A DNA stretch of 64,000 bases from GCA-2698665 sp047611265 (lineage in GTDB: Bacteria; Pseudomonadota; Gammaproteobacteria; GCA-002705445; GCA-002716945). The translations under genes were made by a program, and so were the position numbers. The stretch spans positions 280,230 through 344,229 of the forward strand of contig JBLFWM010000001.1 in NCBI GenBank assembly GCA_047611265.1. The letters run 5' to 3'. Shown here piece after piece: positions 44,275 to 53,055 of this stretch. The first letter of the stretch is position 1; each line of letters opens with the position of its first letter. Under the pieces are notes generated by a model. It was not told the DNA's origin and did no database searches. It saw only the letters and a list, made by a program, of their open reading frames with translations.

Positions 44275-45799
44275 AACTTAAAAATAAATTATAGGCTTCG
44301 TTATAAGTTTCTTCAAAAAACTCATAATTAAGGGTGTTTAAGTGCCCCAGAAGAGACTTAATATCACCCTGTTCTACCTGAATACCTACAAGCACTCTTC
44401 CAAAGTCTGCACCATGATTTCTATAATGAAATAAACTAATATTCCATTTACTTCCAATAGCATTTAAGAAGTGGAGGAGCTCGCCGGGTTTTTCAGGGAA
44501 AATGAATCTAAAAACTTTTTCATTTTTCACATTTTTAGATACTCCTCCAACCATGTAGCGTATATGTAATTTTGCCATCTCATTATCAGTAAAATCTATA
44601 ACTTTATACTTATGTGCTTTAAGGCTAGACAATATCTTCTTCTTATCATCTATTCCATTATTGAGTTTAATGCCCGCAAATACATGAGCCTTACTATCAT
44701 CAGAATACCTATAATTAAATTCTGTAATTGATCTTTTACCTATTAATGAACAGAATTTTTTAAAACTACCTGGCTCTTCATGGATTGTAACACCAACTAA
44801 CATTTCATTTAGCTCTCCTAACTCAGCTCTCTCAGAGACATGTCTTAATCTATCAAAATTCATATTTGCACCACAAAAGATTGAAACAAATGTTTTATTT
44901 TTTATTTTATGTAGCTTAATAAATTTCTTAATACCAGCAATTGAAAGTGCTCCTGCTGGTTCTGCAATCGTCCTAGTTTCTTCATATAAATCTTTTATGC
45001 CAGCACAAATTTCATCAGTACTAACTAAAATTGAACTAAAAACTTCATTTTTAGTTAAATCAAAAGTATGTTTTCCAATTTGCTTAACCGCAACACCATC
45101 TGCAAAAATACCAATACTTTTGAGTTTTACCCGTTTTTTAGCAATAAATGCCTGATTAAAACAATCTGAGTCAATAGGTTCTACTGCAATAACTTTGGTT
45201 TTAGGACTTTCATATTTTAAATATGCCGTAATACCTGCTAATAACCCACCTCCACCAACTGGTACAAAAACATAATCTGGCTTATCTTTAATTTGATCAA
45301 TAATTTCTAAAGCAATAGTTCCTTGCCCAGCAATAACATCTAAATCATCATATGGATGAATAAATTCTAACTTTTCATTTTTTGATTTTTCTATAGCAAA
45401 ATCATAAGCATCATCATAGGTATCCCCATGCAGTATTACTTGTCCGCCTAGTGATTTTACAGCATTAATTTTAATTTTAGGTGTAGTTTTTGGCATCACT
45501 ATGGTTGCTTTAATGCCAAGTTTTTTTGAAGAGAGCGCTACTCCTTGCGCATGATTACCTGCTGAAGCAGCTATTAAATTTTTTATATTTTTTGATTTTT
45601 TTAAATGAGAAATTTTATTATATGCGCCTCTTAATTTGAATGAGAATACAGGCTGCAAATCATCTCTCTTTATATAAATATTATTATTAAGTCTTTTTGA
45701 GAGGCTCTTAGCATAATCCAAAGGTGTTTTGAGTGCCACATCATAAACGTGAGAAGTTTTAATTTTTTTATAGACTAATTTTAATTTTTTTTCTGTCAT
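44273..45799 (-). CDS. ilvA: Threonine ammonia-lyase, biosynthetic
   Basis: About 508 residues, a PLP enzyme that deaminates threonine to 2-oxobutyrate, the entry to isoleucine. The PLP lysine is Lys55 in VFSFKLRGAYNK, and the phosphate-binding loop is VPVGGGGLLAG. The C-terminal third holds two ACT-like domains (about 330-508), so it is the allosterically regulated form inhibited by isoleucine. An ATG 33 bases upstream is in frame, but the internal ATG has AGG at a good distance and matches family N-termini. It ends inside the histone gene's terminator. Confidence 0.94.
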   Translation of the reverse strand: MTEKKLKLVYKKIKTSHVYDVALKTPLDYAKSLSKRLNNNIYIKRDDLQPVFSFKLRGAYNKISHLKKSKNIKNLIAASAGNHAQGVALSSKKLGIKATIVMPKTTPKIKINAVKSLGGQVILHGDTYDDAYDFAIEKSKNEKLEFIHPYDDLDVIAGQGTIALEIIDQIKDKPDYVFVPVGGGGLLAGITAYLKYESPKTKVIAVEPIDSDCFNQAFIAKKRVKLKSIGIFADGVAVKQIGKHTFDLTKNEVFSSILVSTDEICAGIKDLYEETRTIAEPAGALSIAGIKKFIKLHKIKNKTFVSIFCGANMNFDRLRHVSERAELGELNEMLVGVTIHEEPGSFKKFCSLIGKRSITEFNYRYSDDSKAHVFAGIKLNNGIDDKKKILSSLKAHKYKVIDFTDNEMAKLHIRYMVGGVSKNVKNEKVFRFIFPEKPGELLHFLNAIGSKWNISLFHYRNHGADFGRVLVGIQVEQGDIKSLLGHLNTLNYEFFEETYNEAYNLFLS

Positions 45800-45867
45800 T
45801 TTGAACCTACATATAATGTATAATAACAGCATATATTAATATAATTTAACTATAAATACCCAATTAT

Positions 45868-46521
45868 ATGAACCAGGTAGAGAAAAAAAATAAAGTTGCT
45901 GAAGCAGCGCTGGAATATATTGAAAATGGCCAAGTAGTGGGTATTGGTTCTGGATCAACAGTAAATTGCTTTATTGATATGCTAGATAAAGTTAAATCAA
46001 AAATTGAGGCGGTTGTTTCGTCATCAGAATTAACTACTAAACTTGTAGAATCAAAAAATATTAAAGTAATAGAATTAAGGGAAGCTGGCAAAATTCCTAT
46101 TTATATCGATGGGGCAGATGAATCTAACAAATTTAAACAATTGATTAAAGGTGGTGGTGGCGCATTAACAAGGGAAAAAATAGTTGCACATTCAAGCTCT
46201 AAATTTATCTGCATGATAGATGATAGTAAATATGTGGGAATGCTAGGAAGATTTCCACTCCCAATAGAAGTAATTAAAATGGCACAAAGTTCGATTGCCA
46301 TGGAAATGATTAAATTAGGCGGCAGACCTGTTCTTAGAGAAAATTTTATAACAGATAATGGTAATATAATTTTAGATGTTCACGGTTTAGAAATTAATGA
46401 ACCAATTAAACTTGAAGAGTTCCTTAATAATATACCAGGGATTGTAACAAATGGGCTTTTTGCAATTCGTTCTGCAGATAAATTATTGATAGCTAATGGA
46501 AAAAATATTGACGTAATATAA
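45868..46521 (+). CDS. rpiA: Ribose-5-phosphate isomerase A
   Basis: A 217-residue enzyme interconverting ribose 5-phosphate and ribulose 5-phosphate in the pentose phosphate and (if present) Calvin pathways. Seen: GIGSGSTV, YIDGADESN with the substrate-binding Asp residues, KGGGGALTREK with the catalytic Glu/Lys region. Length is standard (E. coli 219). It is divergent from ilvA, as in many gammaproteobacteria. Its stop abuts rpsI with no bases between. Confidence 0.96.
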   Translation: MNQVEKKNKVAEAALEYIENGQVVGIGSGSTVNCFIDMLDKVKSKIEAVVSSSELTTKLVESKNIKVIELREAGKIPIYIDGADESNKFKQLIKGGGGALTREKIVAHSSSKFICMIDDSKYVGMLGRFPLPIEVIKMAQSSIAMEMIKLGGRPVLRENFITDNGNIILDVHGLEINEPIKLEEFLNNIPGIVTNGLFAIRSADKLLIANGKNIDVI

Positions 46522-46908
46522 TTATCTTTTTGAGAATTGTGTAGCTTTTCTAGCTTTTCTTAGGCCGACTTTCTTTCTCTCAACTTTCCTGGCATCTCTT
46601 GTGACAAAACCTTCTCTGCGTAAAATTGGTAGTAAATCACCTTGATACTTTATTAAGGCTCTAGTTACGCCATGAACCATAGCTCCAACTTGACCACTTG
46701 GACCGCCGCCGCAAACACTTATTTTTAGGTCTACTTTGCCTTCTAATTCAGATTTTTGTAACGGAGCCATTAAATATGATTTTAAAGACTTGGATTGAAC
46801 AAAATTATCAACATCACGGGAATTAATTGTTATTAATCCAGTACCCTCATGCAGATAAACGCGTGCTACTGATGTTTTTCTTCTTCCTGTTCCGTATGTT
46901 TTATGCAT
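46522..46908 (-). CDS. rpsI: 30S ribosomal protein S9
   Basis: A 128-residue ribosomal protein of the small subunit whose C-terminal tail reaches the P-site tRNA. The basic ending RKARKATQFSKR is intact, as are the opening YGTGRRKTSVARVYL and GGGPSGQVGAM. Length is close to E. coli S9 (130). One base separates it from rplM, the standard rplM-rpsI operon. Confidence 0.98.
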   Translation of the reverse strand: MHKTYGTGRRKTSVARVYLHEGTGLITINSRDVDNFVQSKSLKSYLMAPLQKSELEGKVDLKISVCGGGPSGQVGAMVHGVTRALIKYQGDLLPILRREGFVTRDARKVERKKVGLRKARKATQFSKR

Positions 46909-46909
46909 A

Positions 46910-47338
46910 TTAAATCTCTAACTTTTTAGGTTTTTGCGCATGGTGATCATGCTTTTCGTCATTATAAATCTTTAATTTCTTAATCATACTTCTTCCGAGT
47001 GGGTTTTTAGGCAACATTCCTTTTACAGCATTCATGATGACAAAAGATGGATCTTTAGCCATAACTGCTGCTAAATTAGGTTTTTTCATATTACCAATAA
47101 AGCCCGTATGCTTATAATAAACTTTATCTTCGAGTTTATTTCCAGTAACAGTAAGGTTTTTAGCATTAACAACAACTATATAATCACCATTATCCATATA
47201 TGGAAGGTATGTAGGTTTATGCTTACCTTTTAAAACACTAGCAATTTTTGACGCCAGCCTTCCAAGGACAGCTGCCTTTGCATCAATTATATACCAGTCT
47301 TTGTCGTTTGCGTTTTTGTTCATATTCACAGTATCCAT
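46910..47338 (-). CDS. rplM: 50S ribosomal protein L13
   Basis: A 142-residue protein of the large subunit. Conserved parts include DWYIIDAKAAVLGRLAS, KPTYLPYMDNGDYIVVVNA and KGMLPKNPLGRSM. An in-frame start ten codons upstream (47368) is open, but the ATG at 47338 gives exactly the E. coli length and spacing to the DWY motif, so I chose it. The operon's promoter should lie in the gap to divergent coq7. Confidence 0.97.
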   Translation of the reverse strand: MDTVNMNKNANDKDWYIIDAKAAVLGRLASKIASVLKGKHKPTYLPYMDNGDYIVVVNAKNLTVTGNKLEDKVYYKHTGFIGNMKKPNLAAVMAKDPSFVIMNAVKGMLPKNPLGRSMIKKLKIYNDEKHDHHAQKPKKLEI

Positions 47339-47424
47339 GATTTTACGCATATCATTGCAGGTATACAAGAAATATATAAAAAAAGTTATTTATAGCTGGC
47401 TTGAATGATGATTAAATAGTAAAC

Positions 47425-48054
47425 ATGCATAATCAACAAAAATCATTAATCGACTCTCTTATAGGTGAGGTTCAATATGGCTTAGCAGCAATTTACAGCA
47501 ATGATGTGCCTGAAAACCATAATGGCAATACAACCAAGCTTGATAAACAGCAAAAACTTCAGTCTGAAAGAATAATGAGAATTAACCATATGGGTGAAAT
47601 TTGTGCCCAAGCTCTATATCGTGGGCAAGCTGCTTTCACAAAAGAAACAAAAATAAAATCTCAACTATATAAAATATGTGATGAAGAGAATCATCATCTA
47701 GAGCTATGCAATCTAAGATTGACAGAATTAAATGGTAAAAAAAGTATTCTTAACCCTTTGTGGTATTCAGTATCATTTGCGCTTGGAGCTCTTGCTGGAT
47801 TAAATGAAAATCAGTGGAAACTTGGTTTTATAGAGGAAACAGAAAAACAAGTAAAGAATCATCTTGAAGATTCAATTGCCTTGCTTCCTATCGAAGATAG
47901 TAGGAGTAAGATGTTTTTAGAAGAAATAGCAGAAGATGAAGAAAAGCATAGAGATACTGTGAGAGATATTGGTTCAGAAGAAATTCCAGAATTCATAAAG
48001 GGAGGGATGGGTATATTTTCAAAAATAATGAAAAAAATAACTTATCATATATGA
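47425..48054 (+). CDS. coq7: Coq7-type demethoxyubiquinone hydroxylase
   Basis: A 209-residue di-iron enzyme that hydroxylates C6 of the ubiquinone ring, replacing the flavin enzyme UbiF. Carboxylate-bridged iron ligands are visible: Glu in INHMGEICAQ, E-E-N-H-H in DEENHHLEL, Glu in FIEETEKQVKNH, and E-x-x-H in EDEEKHRDTV. Present together with UbiH and an UbiI-like protein, it would complete the three ring hydroxylations. It converges on speD, 11 bases apart. The Pseudomonas order speD next to coq7 is preserved. Confidence 0.94.
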   Translation: MHNQQKSLIDSLIGEVQYGLAAIYSNDVPENHNGNTTKLDKQQKLQSERIMRINHMGEICAQALYRGQAAFTKETKIKSQLYKICDEENHHLELCNLRLTELNGKKSILNPLWYSVSFALGALAGLNENQWKLGFIEETEKQVKNHLEDSIALLPIEDSRSKMFLEEIAEDEEKHRDTVRDIGSEEIPEFIKGGMGIFSKIMKKITYHI

Positions 48055-48071
48055 TGATTAGAGCATCATAT
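48049..48071. terminator. Possible bidirectional hairpin between coq7 and speD
   Basis: A perfect 8-bp stem ATATGATG/CATCATAT with a seven-base loop spans the coq7 stop and the speD end. It has only two G-C pairs and no T run, so it is a weak candidate terminator at a convergent junction. Confidence 0.3.
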
Positions 48072-48809
48072 TAATCCAACATCTACTGAATCAGTTACTA
48101 AAAATTCCTCTGCATAGCTTTTTAACAAGAAATTTCTTAGGGCTGATATTACCTCCACAGACATGAAATTATTATCAGATTGATGCTTCTTTAGCATAGC
48201 TTCTTGGTTGAGCAATAAAAGTGAAGATTTTGTTTTATTAGAAGTATTATTTGAAAATATATCGTAATTAGAATCAATACTTGCATCAAGAATATTATAA
48301 TTATCATTTATAATAGTATTTGAATTTTCTCCATATTTAGCGCCGCGTCTTAAATAATCAATGGTTAGCAAATTTGGAAATATTTTTATGTCATCATCCG
48401 CACTGATAATATCCTTAAGCGATTCAAATACATTTGCTTCTGAGCATGAAGATATATGCAACTCAAGTCTAATAATCAAAAAATTATCCAAGATATCTTC
48501 AATATAAGTATGGAATGTAATATGACTCTCCTTTAAATGTAAACTTGCAGAATTATATATTCCTAAATCTGCTTGCAAGAGAAGCGAGCTACTATCACCA
48601 AATGGCTCAAAGGCATGGCTTGACTCATGAAGAATCTCTGTTTTGATTGTTTTTGAAATACATCTAGCAATATTGGTGAGTTTTTGGGCATTATATTTAT
48701 TGAATATATTCTCTTTCAAAATAAGATCAGCATTACCGTCATGGGCATAAAATCCTTCGTAAGAATTAATGATTAGTGTTGAACTGACGTTACTTATTTG
48801 TTTTAACAT
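48066..48809 (-). CDS. speD: S-adenosylmethionine decarboxylase, class Ia
   Basis: A 247-residue proenzyme that self-cleaves to a pyruvoyl enzyme making decarboxylated AdoMet for spermidine. The cleavage site KESH gives Glu94-Ser95, with His100 in HTY and Cys122 in HISSCSE, and the region IDYLRRGAKYG matches proteobacterial class Ia SpeD (E. coli 264 residues). It is last in the trp-VOC-speD run and faces coq7, the same neighbourhood as in Pseudomonas. A second SpeD homologue (1930-2313) is far shorter and of another subclass. The stretch after about 170 is less conserved. Confidence 0.9.
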   Translation of the reverse strand: MLKQISNVSSTLIINSYEGFYAHDGNADLILKENIFNKYNAQKLTNIARCISKTIKTEILHESSHAFEPFGDSSSLLLQADLGIYNSASLHLKESHITFHTYIEDILDNFLIIRLELHISSCSEANVFESLKDIISADDDIKIFPNLLTIDYLRRGAKYGENSNTIINDNYNILDASIDSNYDIFSNNTSNKTKSSLLLLNQEAMLKKHQSDNNFMSVEVISALRNFLLKSYAEEFLVTDSVDVGLI

Positions 48810-49195
48810 TATTTATTAAGATGTGGATGCCATAAGAATTGAACAATATTCAGGTCTGGATCATAGCAATAGAAACTCCTTGAACCATCTCTATGGTCTT
48901 GAACCTTCTTATATATAGTAATTTCTTCTGAAGATATAAAATTAAACCAGTCGTCTACATCACCTTTATCTTTCAGCATTATTCCAAAATGGTCGAGTCT
49001 ATTATGCTTACTAGTTAAGTCAAGTGTCTCATCCAAGTGAAGCGCTAAATTATCCCTACCATTCGTTAAATATGCATTCTCATCATCAGGCTGCCAATCT
49101 ATTTTCATTTCTAATAAATTAGTATAGAAATTCAGGCAATCCTTAAAATTTTTAACCTTTAATGCTATATGTTTAATGCCAAGAGTTTCTTTCAT
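48809..49195 (-). CDS. VOC-family (glyoxalase/dioxygenase fold) protein
   Basis: A 128-residue protein of the vicinal oxygen chelate superfamily with two beta-alpha-beta-beta-beta repeats: KHIALKVKNFKDCLNFYTNLL and RLDHFGIMLKDKGDVDDWF. Candidate metal ligands are the His in IKHIAL and in LDHFG; the final usual Glu is Gln in IVQFLWHP. Reaction unknown (lyase, isomerase, dioxygenase or resistance roles all occur). It sits between trpC and speD, overlapping speD by one base, with one base to trpC. In Pseudomonas this stretch holds vfr instead. Confidence 0.8.
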   Translation of the reverse strand: MKETLGIKHIALKVKNFKDCLNFYTNLLEMKIDWQPDDENAYLTNGRDNLALHLDETLDLTSKHNRLDHFGIMLKDKGDVDDWFNFISSEEITIYKKVQDHRDGSRSFYCYDPDLNIVQFLWHPHLNK

Positions 49196-49196
49196 A

Positions 49197-49976
49197 TTAA
49201 TTAACCAATTTTTTTAAAAGGGTAGCAGGATCATTATTGATAATAAGACTTTCACCTATTAAAAATGCATATATCTTACTTTCATTAAGAGAGTTAATTG
49301 CACTAATATCTTTTATTCCACTCTCGCTTATCACTACAATATTTTCATCTACTATTTTTTTTCTAAGTACTTTGCTTGTATTAATAGAAACATCAAATGT
49401 TTTTAAGTTTCTATTATTTATACCTATCATTTTACAATCAAATTCTAGCGCTATATCTAATTCATGTTCATCATGTACTTCAACTAAAACATCTAAGTCT
49501 AAAGATTTACTAAGATCTAATAGAGAGGAAAATTTTTCTCTAGTTAGACAAGCAATAATTAAGAGCACGCAATCTGCACCAATAATTTTTGACTCAATAA
49601 TCTGACTCTCATCAATTATAAAATCTTTTCTCAAAACTGGCAATCTAATTGTCTTTTTGACTAATATTAAATCATCTATAGATCCTTTGAAAAATTTTTC
49701 ATCCGTTAGAACAGATATGCAGGCCGCACCAGAATTCTCATACAAAGATGCCATATCTTTTATATCTAGCTGCTTATTAAGATAACCCTTGCTTGGGGAA
49801 CACCTTTTTAATTCTGCAATTATGGCATTTTTACCAGATTTTATATTATCCTGAATTGATTTTATAAAACTATTTTTAGGAAGATTCATTTTAATTACAT
49901 CATTTACTGAATAATCTAATTGATTTTTTAGTTTCCGCACTTCAAGTATTTTATTTTCAATAATTTTATTTAACAT
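49197..49976 (-). CDS. trpC: Indole-3-glycerol phosphate synthase
   Basis: A 259-residue TIM-barrel enzyme closing the indole ring in tryptophan synthesis. Seen: ELKRCSPSKGYL with the catalytic Lys near 57, LRKDFIID, and SESGI. It is the monofunctional form, not fused to TrpF. It overlaps trpD by 11 bases. Confidence 0.95.
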   Translation of the reverse strand: MLNKIIENKILEVRKLKNQLDYSVNDVIKMNLPKNSFIKSIQDNIKSGKNAIIAELKRCSPSKGYLNKQLDIKDMASLYENSGAACISVLTDEKFFKGSIDDLILVKKTIRLPVLRKDFIIDESQIIESKIIGADCVLLIIACLTREKFSSLLDLSKSLDLDVLVEVHDEHELDIALEFDCKMIGINNRNLKTFDVSINTSKVLRKKIVDENIVVISESGIKDISAINSLNESKIYAFLIGESLIINNDPATLLKKLVN

Positions 49977-50991
49977 TTTCGAAACTATTTGTTAATTTTA
50001 CTAATTCATTTACTTTTATATCTACACTTTTTGACTTAAGTGCATTCTCGCATATTTTAACTGCATCGCTTATAGTTTCTGATTTTCCAGATATGTATAC
50101 AAGTGCTGCTGCATTTAGTAATGATATCATTCTAGCTGGTGTATCTTTATTTTTTATAACACTCAGCATCATTTTTAAACTTTGATCTGCATTGTTAACT
50201 TTAATGTCAGCAATTGTAGAGTTACATATAAAATAATCCTTTGGATCTATCTCATACGCATTCATCTCTGAATTATTAATTTCTATAACATGAGTTTTAT
50301 CATATATGCTTATTTCATCCATTCCATCAGCGGAATGTATAACCATGGCTCTTTCTGTTCCTAGTTTAATCAGCGTTTCTGCTACAATTTTCATAAGAGA
50401 TTTTGAATATACACCAATTAACTGTCTTTTTGCCTGAGCTGGATTAGTTAAGGGGCCTAGTAAATTAAATATTGTTTTATCAGGTGCTATCTCTCTCCTA
50501 GATGCCGCAACATGTCTCATTGATGAGTGATGGAGTGGAGCAAACATAAAGCCGAAGTTTAATTTATCTAAACATATTGCGACTTGTTCTGATGATAGTT
50601 TGATATTAATTCCTGCAGACTCTAATATATCAGCGCTGCCTGAATTACTAGTAATAGCCTTATTACCATGTTTAGCCACACATACTCCAGAGCAAGAAGC
50701 TATCAGGGATGCTGTGGTTGAAATATTAAATGTTTTTAACCCATCTCCGCCAGTACCACAATTATCTACAACATCACCGTTATAAGTAACTTTATCAGAA
50801 ACATTCCTCATAGCTTTTGCAAAACCTGTTAGTTCTTCTGAACTGAATCCCTTAAGGTTTAATAATTTAAGAAATTCAGTTAAAATATTTGATGGGATTT
50901 CTCCCTGAAGAACAGAATCAATAAATTCTCTAGCTTCATCTTGAGACAAATCATTTTTTGATTTTAATTTATTAATGAGACTTTGATACAA
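49966..50991 (-). CDS. trpD: Anthranilate phosphoribosyltransferase
   Basis: A 341-residue enzyme attaching phosphoribose to anthranilate. The PRPP loop is GTGGDGLKTFNIST near 80-93, and KHGNKAITSNSGSADILE is intact. The start is TTG two bases after the trpG stop (TAAATTG), since no ATG fits; it is probably coupled to trpG translation. Length is standard for the non-fused form. Confidence 0.95.
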   Translation of the reverse strand: MYQSLINKLKSKNDLSQDEAREFIDSVLQGEIPSNILTEFLKLLNLKGFSSEELTGFAKAMRNVSDKVTYNGDVVDNCGTGGDGLKTFNISTTASLIASCSGVCVAKHGNKAITSNSGSADILESAGINIKLSSEQVAICLDKLNFGFMFAPLHHSSMRHVAASRREIAPDKTIFNLLGPLTNPAQAKRQLIGVYSKSLMKIVAETLIKLGTERAMVIHSADGMDEISIYDKTHVIEINNSEMNAYEIDPKDYFICNSTIADIKVNNADQSLKMMLSVIKNKDTPARMISLLNAAALVYISGKSETISDAVKICENALKSKSVDIKVNELVKLTNSFENVK

Positions 50992-50992
50992 T

Positions 50993-51565
50993 TTATATTT
51001 CCAAAAAGTTTTTGAGTAACTGGTGCCCAGAACTCGTTAATATTGACTCTGGATGAAACTGTAATCCAAATGTAGGGTATTCATTATGGCGTATACCCAT
51101 TATTTCAATACCATCATTTTCTTCTGACCATGCTGTAACATTTAAACATTCAGGAAGTGATGACTGATCAATAACCAGGGAATGATATCTTGTGGCATCA
51201 AAAGGATTTGAAACCATTTTATATATTTCACTATCATTATGAAATATTGGAGATGTCTTTCCATGCATAATCCTTTTAGAAGAAATAATTTTTCCTCCAA
51301 AAGCTTGTCCAATACTTTGATGACCCAAACATACCCCTAATATTGGTAATGATTTATAGAAAGAGCGTATTACTTCTACTGATATTCCTGCCTCATTAGG
51401 AGTGCATGGGCCAGGTGAAATTATAATTTTTTCAGGGTTTAGAGATTTTATTTCATCTAATGTTATTTGATCATTTCTATAAACAACTAACTCTGCTCCA
51501 AGTTCCCCAAGATACTGAACAATGTTATAAGTGAAAGAATCATAATTATCTATCATCAGTATCAT
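50993..51565 (-). CDS. trpG: Anthranilate synthase glutamine amidotransferase subunit
   Basis: A 190-residue class I glutamine amidotransferase that supplies ammonia to TrpE. The nucleophile is Cys79 in LGVCLGHQSIGQAFGG, and the His-Glu pair is in LQFHPESILTSSG. It could also serve folate p-aminobenzoate synthesis (PabA role), as in other bacteria with a single TrpG. Two bases separate it from trpE. Confidence 0.95.
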   Translation of the reverse strand: MILMIDNYDSFTYNIVQYLGELGAELVVYRNDQITLDEIKSLNPEKIIISPGPCTPNEAGISVEVIRSFYKSLPILGVCLGHQSIGQAFGGKIISSKRIMHGKTSPIFHNDSEIYKMVSNPFDATRYHSLVIDQSSLPECLNVTAWSEENDGIEIMGIRHNEYPTFGLQFHPESILTSSGHQLLKNFLEI

Positions 51566-51567
51566 AT

Positions 51568-53040
51568 TTATTTATTCCTTAAATTTTTATATGCCTGCAC
51601 AATTGCCTTGCCTTTATTCAATGTTTCTTCCCACTCTAATTCTGCAATAGAATCATTTACTATTCCAGCTCCACACTGAATATTAAGCTTGCCATCTTTT
51701 ATAACACATGTCCTGATAGCTATAGCAGTGTCCATATTACCATTCCAACCAAGATATCCAATAGCGCCAGCATAAATTCCACGCTTAATTGACTCTAATT
51801 CATAAATAATATCAATTGCTCTTATTTTTGGAGCTCCAGAGACTGTTCCTGCAGGAAAAGTAGATTTAAGAACATCCATCATGCCAAGTTTTTTTTCAAT
51901 ACTACCAGTTACATTAGACACCATATGCATTACATGAGAATATTTTTCTATGATCATTTTATCTGTTAATTTAATAGAGCCCACTTTTGATACTTTCCCC
52001 GCATCATTTCTCCCAAGATCAATTAACATTAAGTGCTCAGCCAGTTCCTTAGGATCATTTCTCAATTCATTCTCTAAAATATTATCTTCATTCTCATTTT
52101 TACCACGAGGTCTTGTTCCAGCTATTGGCCTCACAGTAATTAAGTCATCTTCTAAGCGCACTAAGATTTCAGGTGATGAGCCAACAATTTGATAATCACC
52201 CATATTTAAATAATACATATAGGGAGATGGATTAAGCTCCCGTAACTCTCTATAAAAATTTATAGGTTCACCTACAAAATCCATTGACATTCTTTGTGAA
52301 AGAACAACCTGCATAACATCACCATTTATAATAAATTGTTTAATTTTATCTACTGATGAAATAAAATCATTTTTATTAAAATGATAATGTATATCTAAAT
52401 TATTAATTTTATAGTTAGCCTGTTTCCTGATATTATCTTCAGGTATAATTTCATCTCTCAAAAATATTTCTAATTTTTTAATTTTATCTTGAGATTCTTT
52501 AAAACTATTTAAGTTATTATTCGTGTAAATTACAATATGAATTTTATTGTTAATCTTATCAAAGATTAAAAACTCTTTTGAGACTATTAGACAAATATCA
52601 GGTGTATCCATCTCATCTTTTTGTATTGTTGCTTTAATGGCTGGTTCAAAATATTTAACTGTATCAAAACCAAAATAACCCACTAAACCACCCTGAAATT
52701 TTGGAAGATCTAAGTCATTTGGCACATTAAATTTATTTTGGAATTCCTCTATCCAGTCAATTGGGTTATTCGTTTCTATATCCTCAACAAGTTTGTTAGA
52801 AATAAAATATTTAATTTTATTATCTTTTAATTCTATGTATTCTTCTGAGGGTAAGCCTATGATAGTGTATCTACTCCAGTCTTTTTTTCCTTCTAAAGAC
52901 TCAAGAAGATATGATTTTGGCATATTTGATAATTTTTGATAAACATCTATAGGATCAAGACCATCATTGATTAATGTAGATTTCAATGGTATTAAATTAT
53001 AGCCTTGCTCAATATGCTTTATAAAGTCTTGTTCTGTCAT
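51568..53040 (-). CDS. trpE: Anthranilate synthase component I
   Basis: A 490-residue chorismate-using subunit, converting chorismate and ammonia to anthranilate. The N-terminal half includes the tryptophan feedback segment LLESLEGKKDWSRYTIIG (the LLES motif), and the C-terminal catalytic part has PIAGTRPRGKNE, TFPAGTVSGAPK and QCGAGIVNDS. It is preceded by rpe with only 15 bases between, too little room for a leader peptide and attenuator. Confidence 0.95.
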   Translation of the reverse strand: MTEQDFIKHIEQGYNLIPLKSTLINDGLDPIDVYQKLSNMPKSYLLESLEGKKDWSRYTIIGLPSEEYIELKDNKIKYFISNKLVEDIETNNPIDWIEEFQNKFNVPNDLDLPKFQGGLVGYFGFDTVKYFEPAIKATIQKDEMDTPDICLIVSKEFLIFDKINNKIHIVIYTNNNLNSFKESQDKIKKLEIFLRDEIIPEDNIRKQANYKINNLDIHYHFNKNDFISSVDKIKQFIINGDVMQVVLSQRMSMDFVGEPINFYRELRELNPSPYMYYLNMGDYQIVGSSPEILVRLEDDLITVRPIAGTRPRGKNENEDNILENELRNDPKELAEHLMLIDLGRNDAGKVSKVGSIKLTDKMIIEKYSHVMHMVSNVTGSIEKKLGMMDVLKSTFPAGTVSGAPKIRAIDIIYELESIKRGIYAGAIGYLGWNGNMDTAIAIRTCVIKDGKLNIQCGAGIVNDSIAELEWEETLNKGKAIVQAYKNLRNK

Positions 53041-53055
53041 TCGGTTATAATTCTT

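Noticed and set aside
53041..53055. Tryptophan leader and attenuator before trpE
   Set aside because: Only 15 bases separate rpe from trpE, with no leader peptide or hairpin pair.
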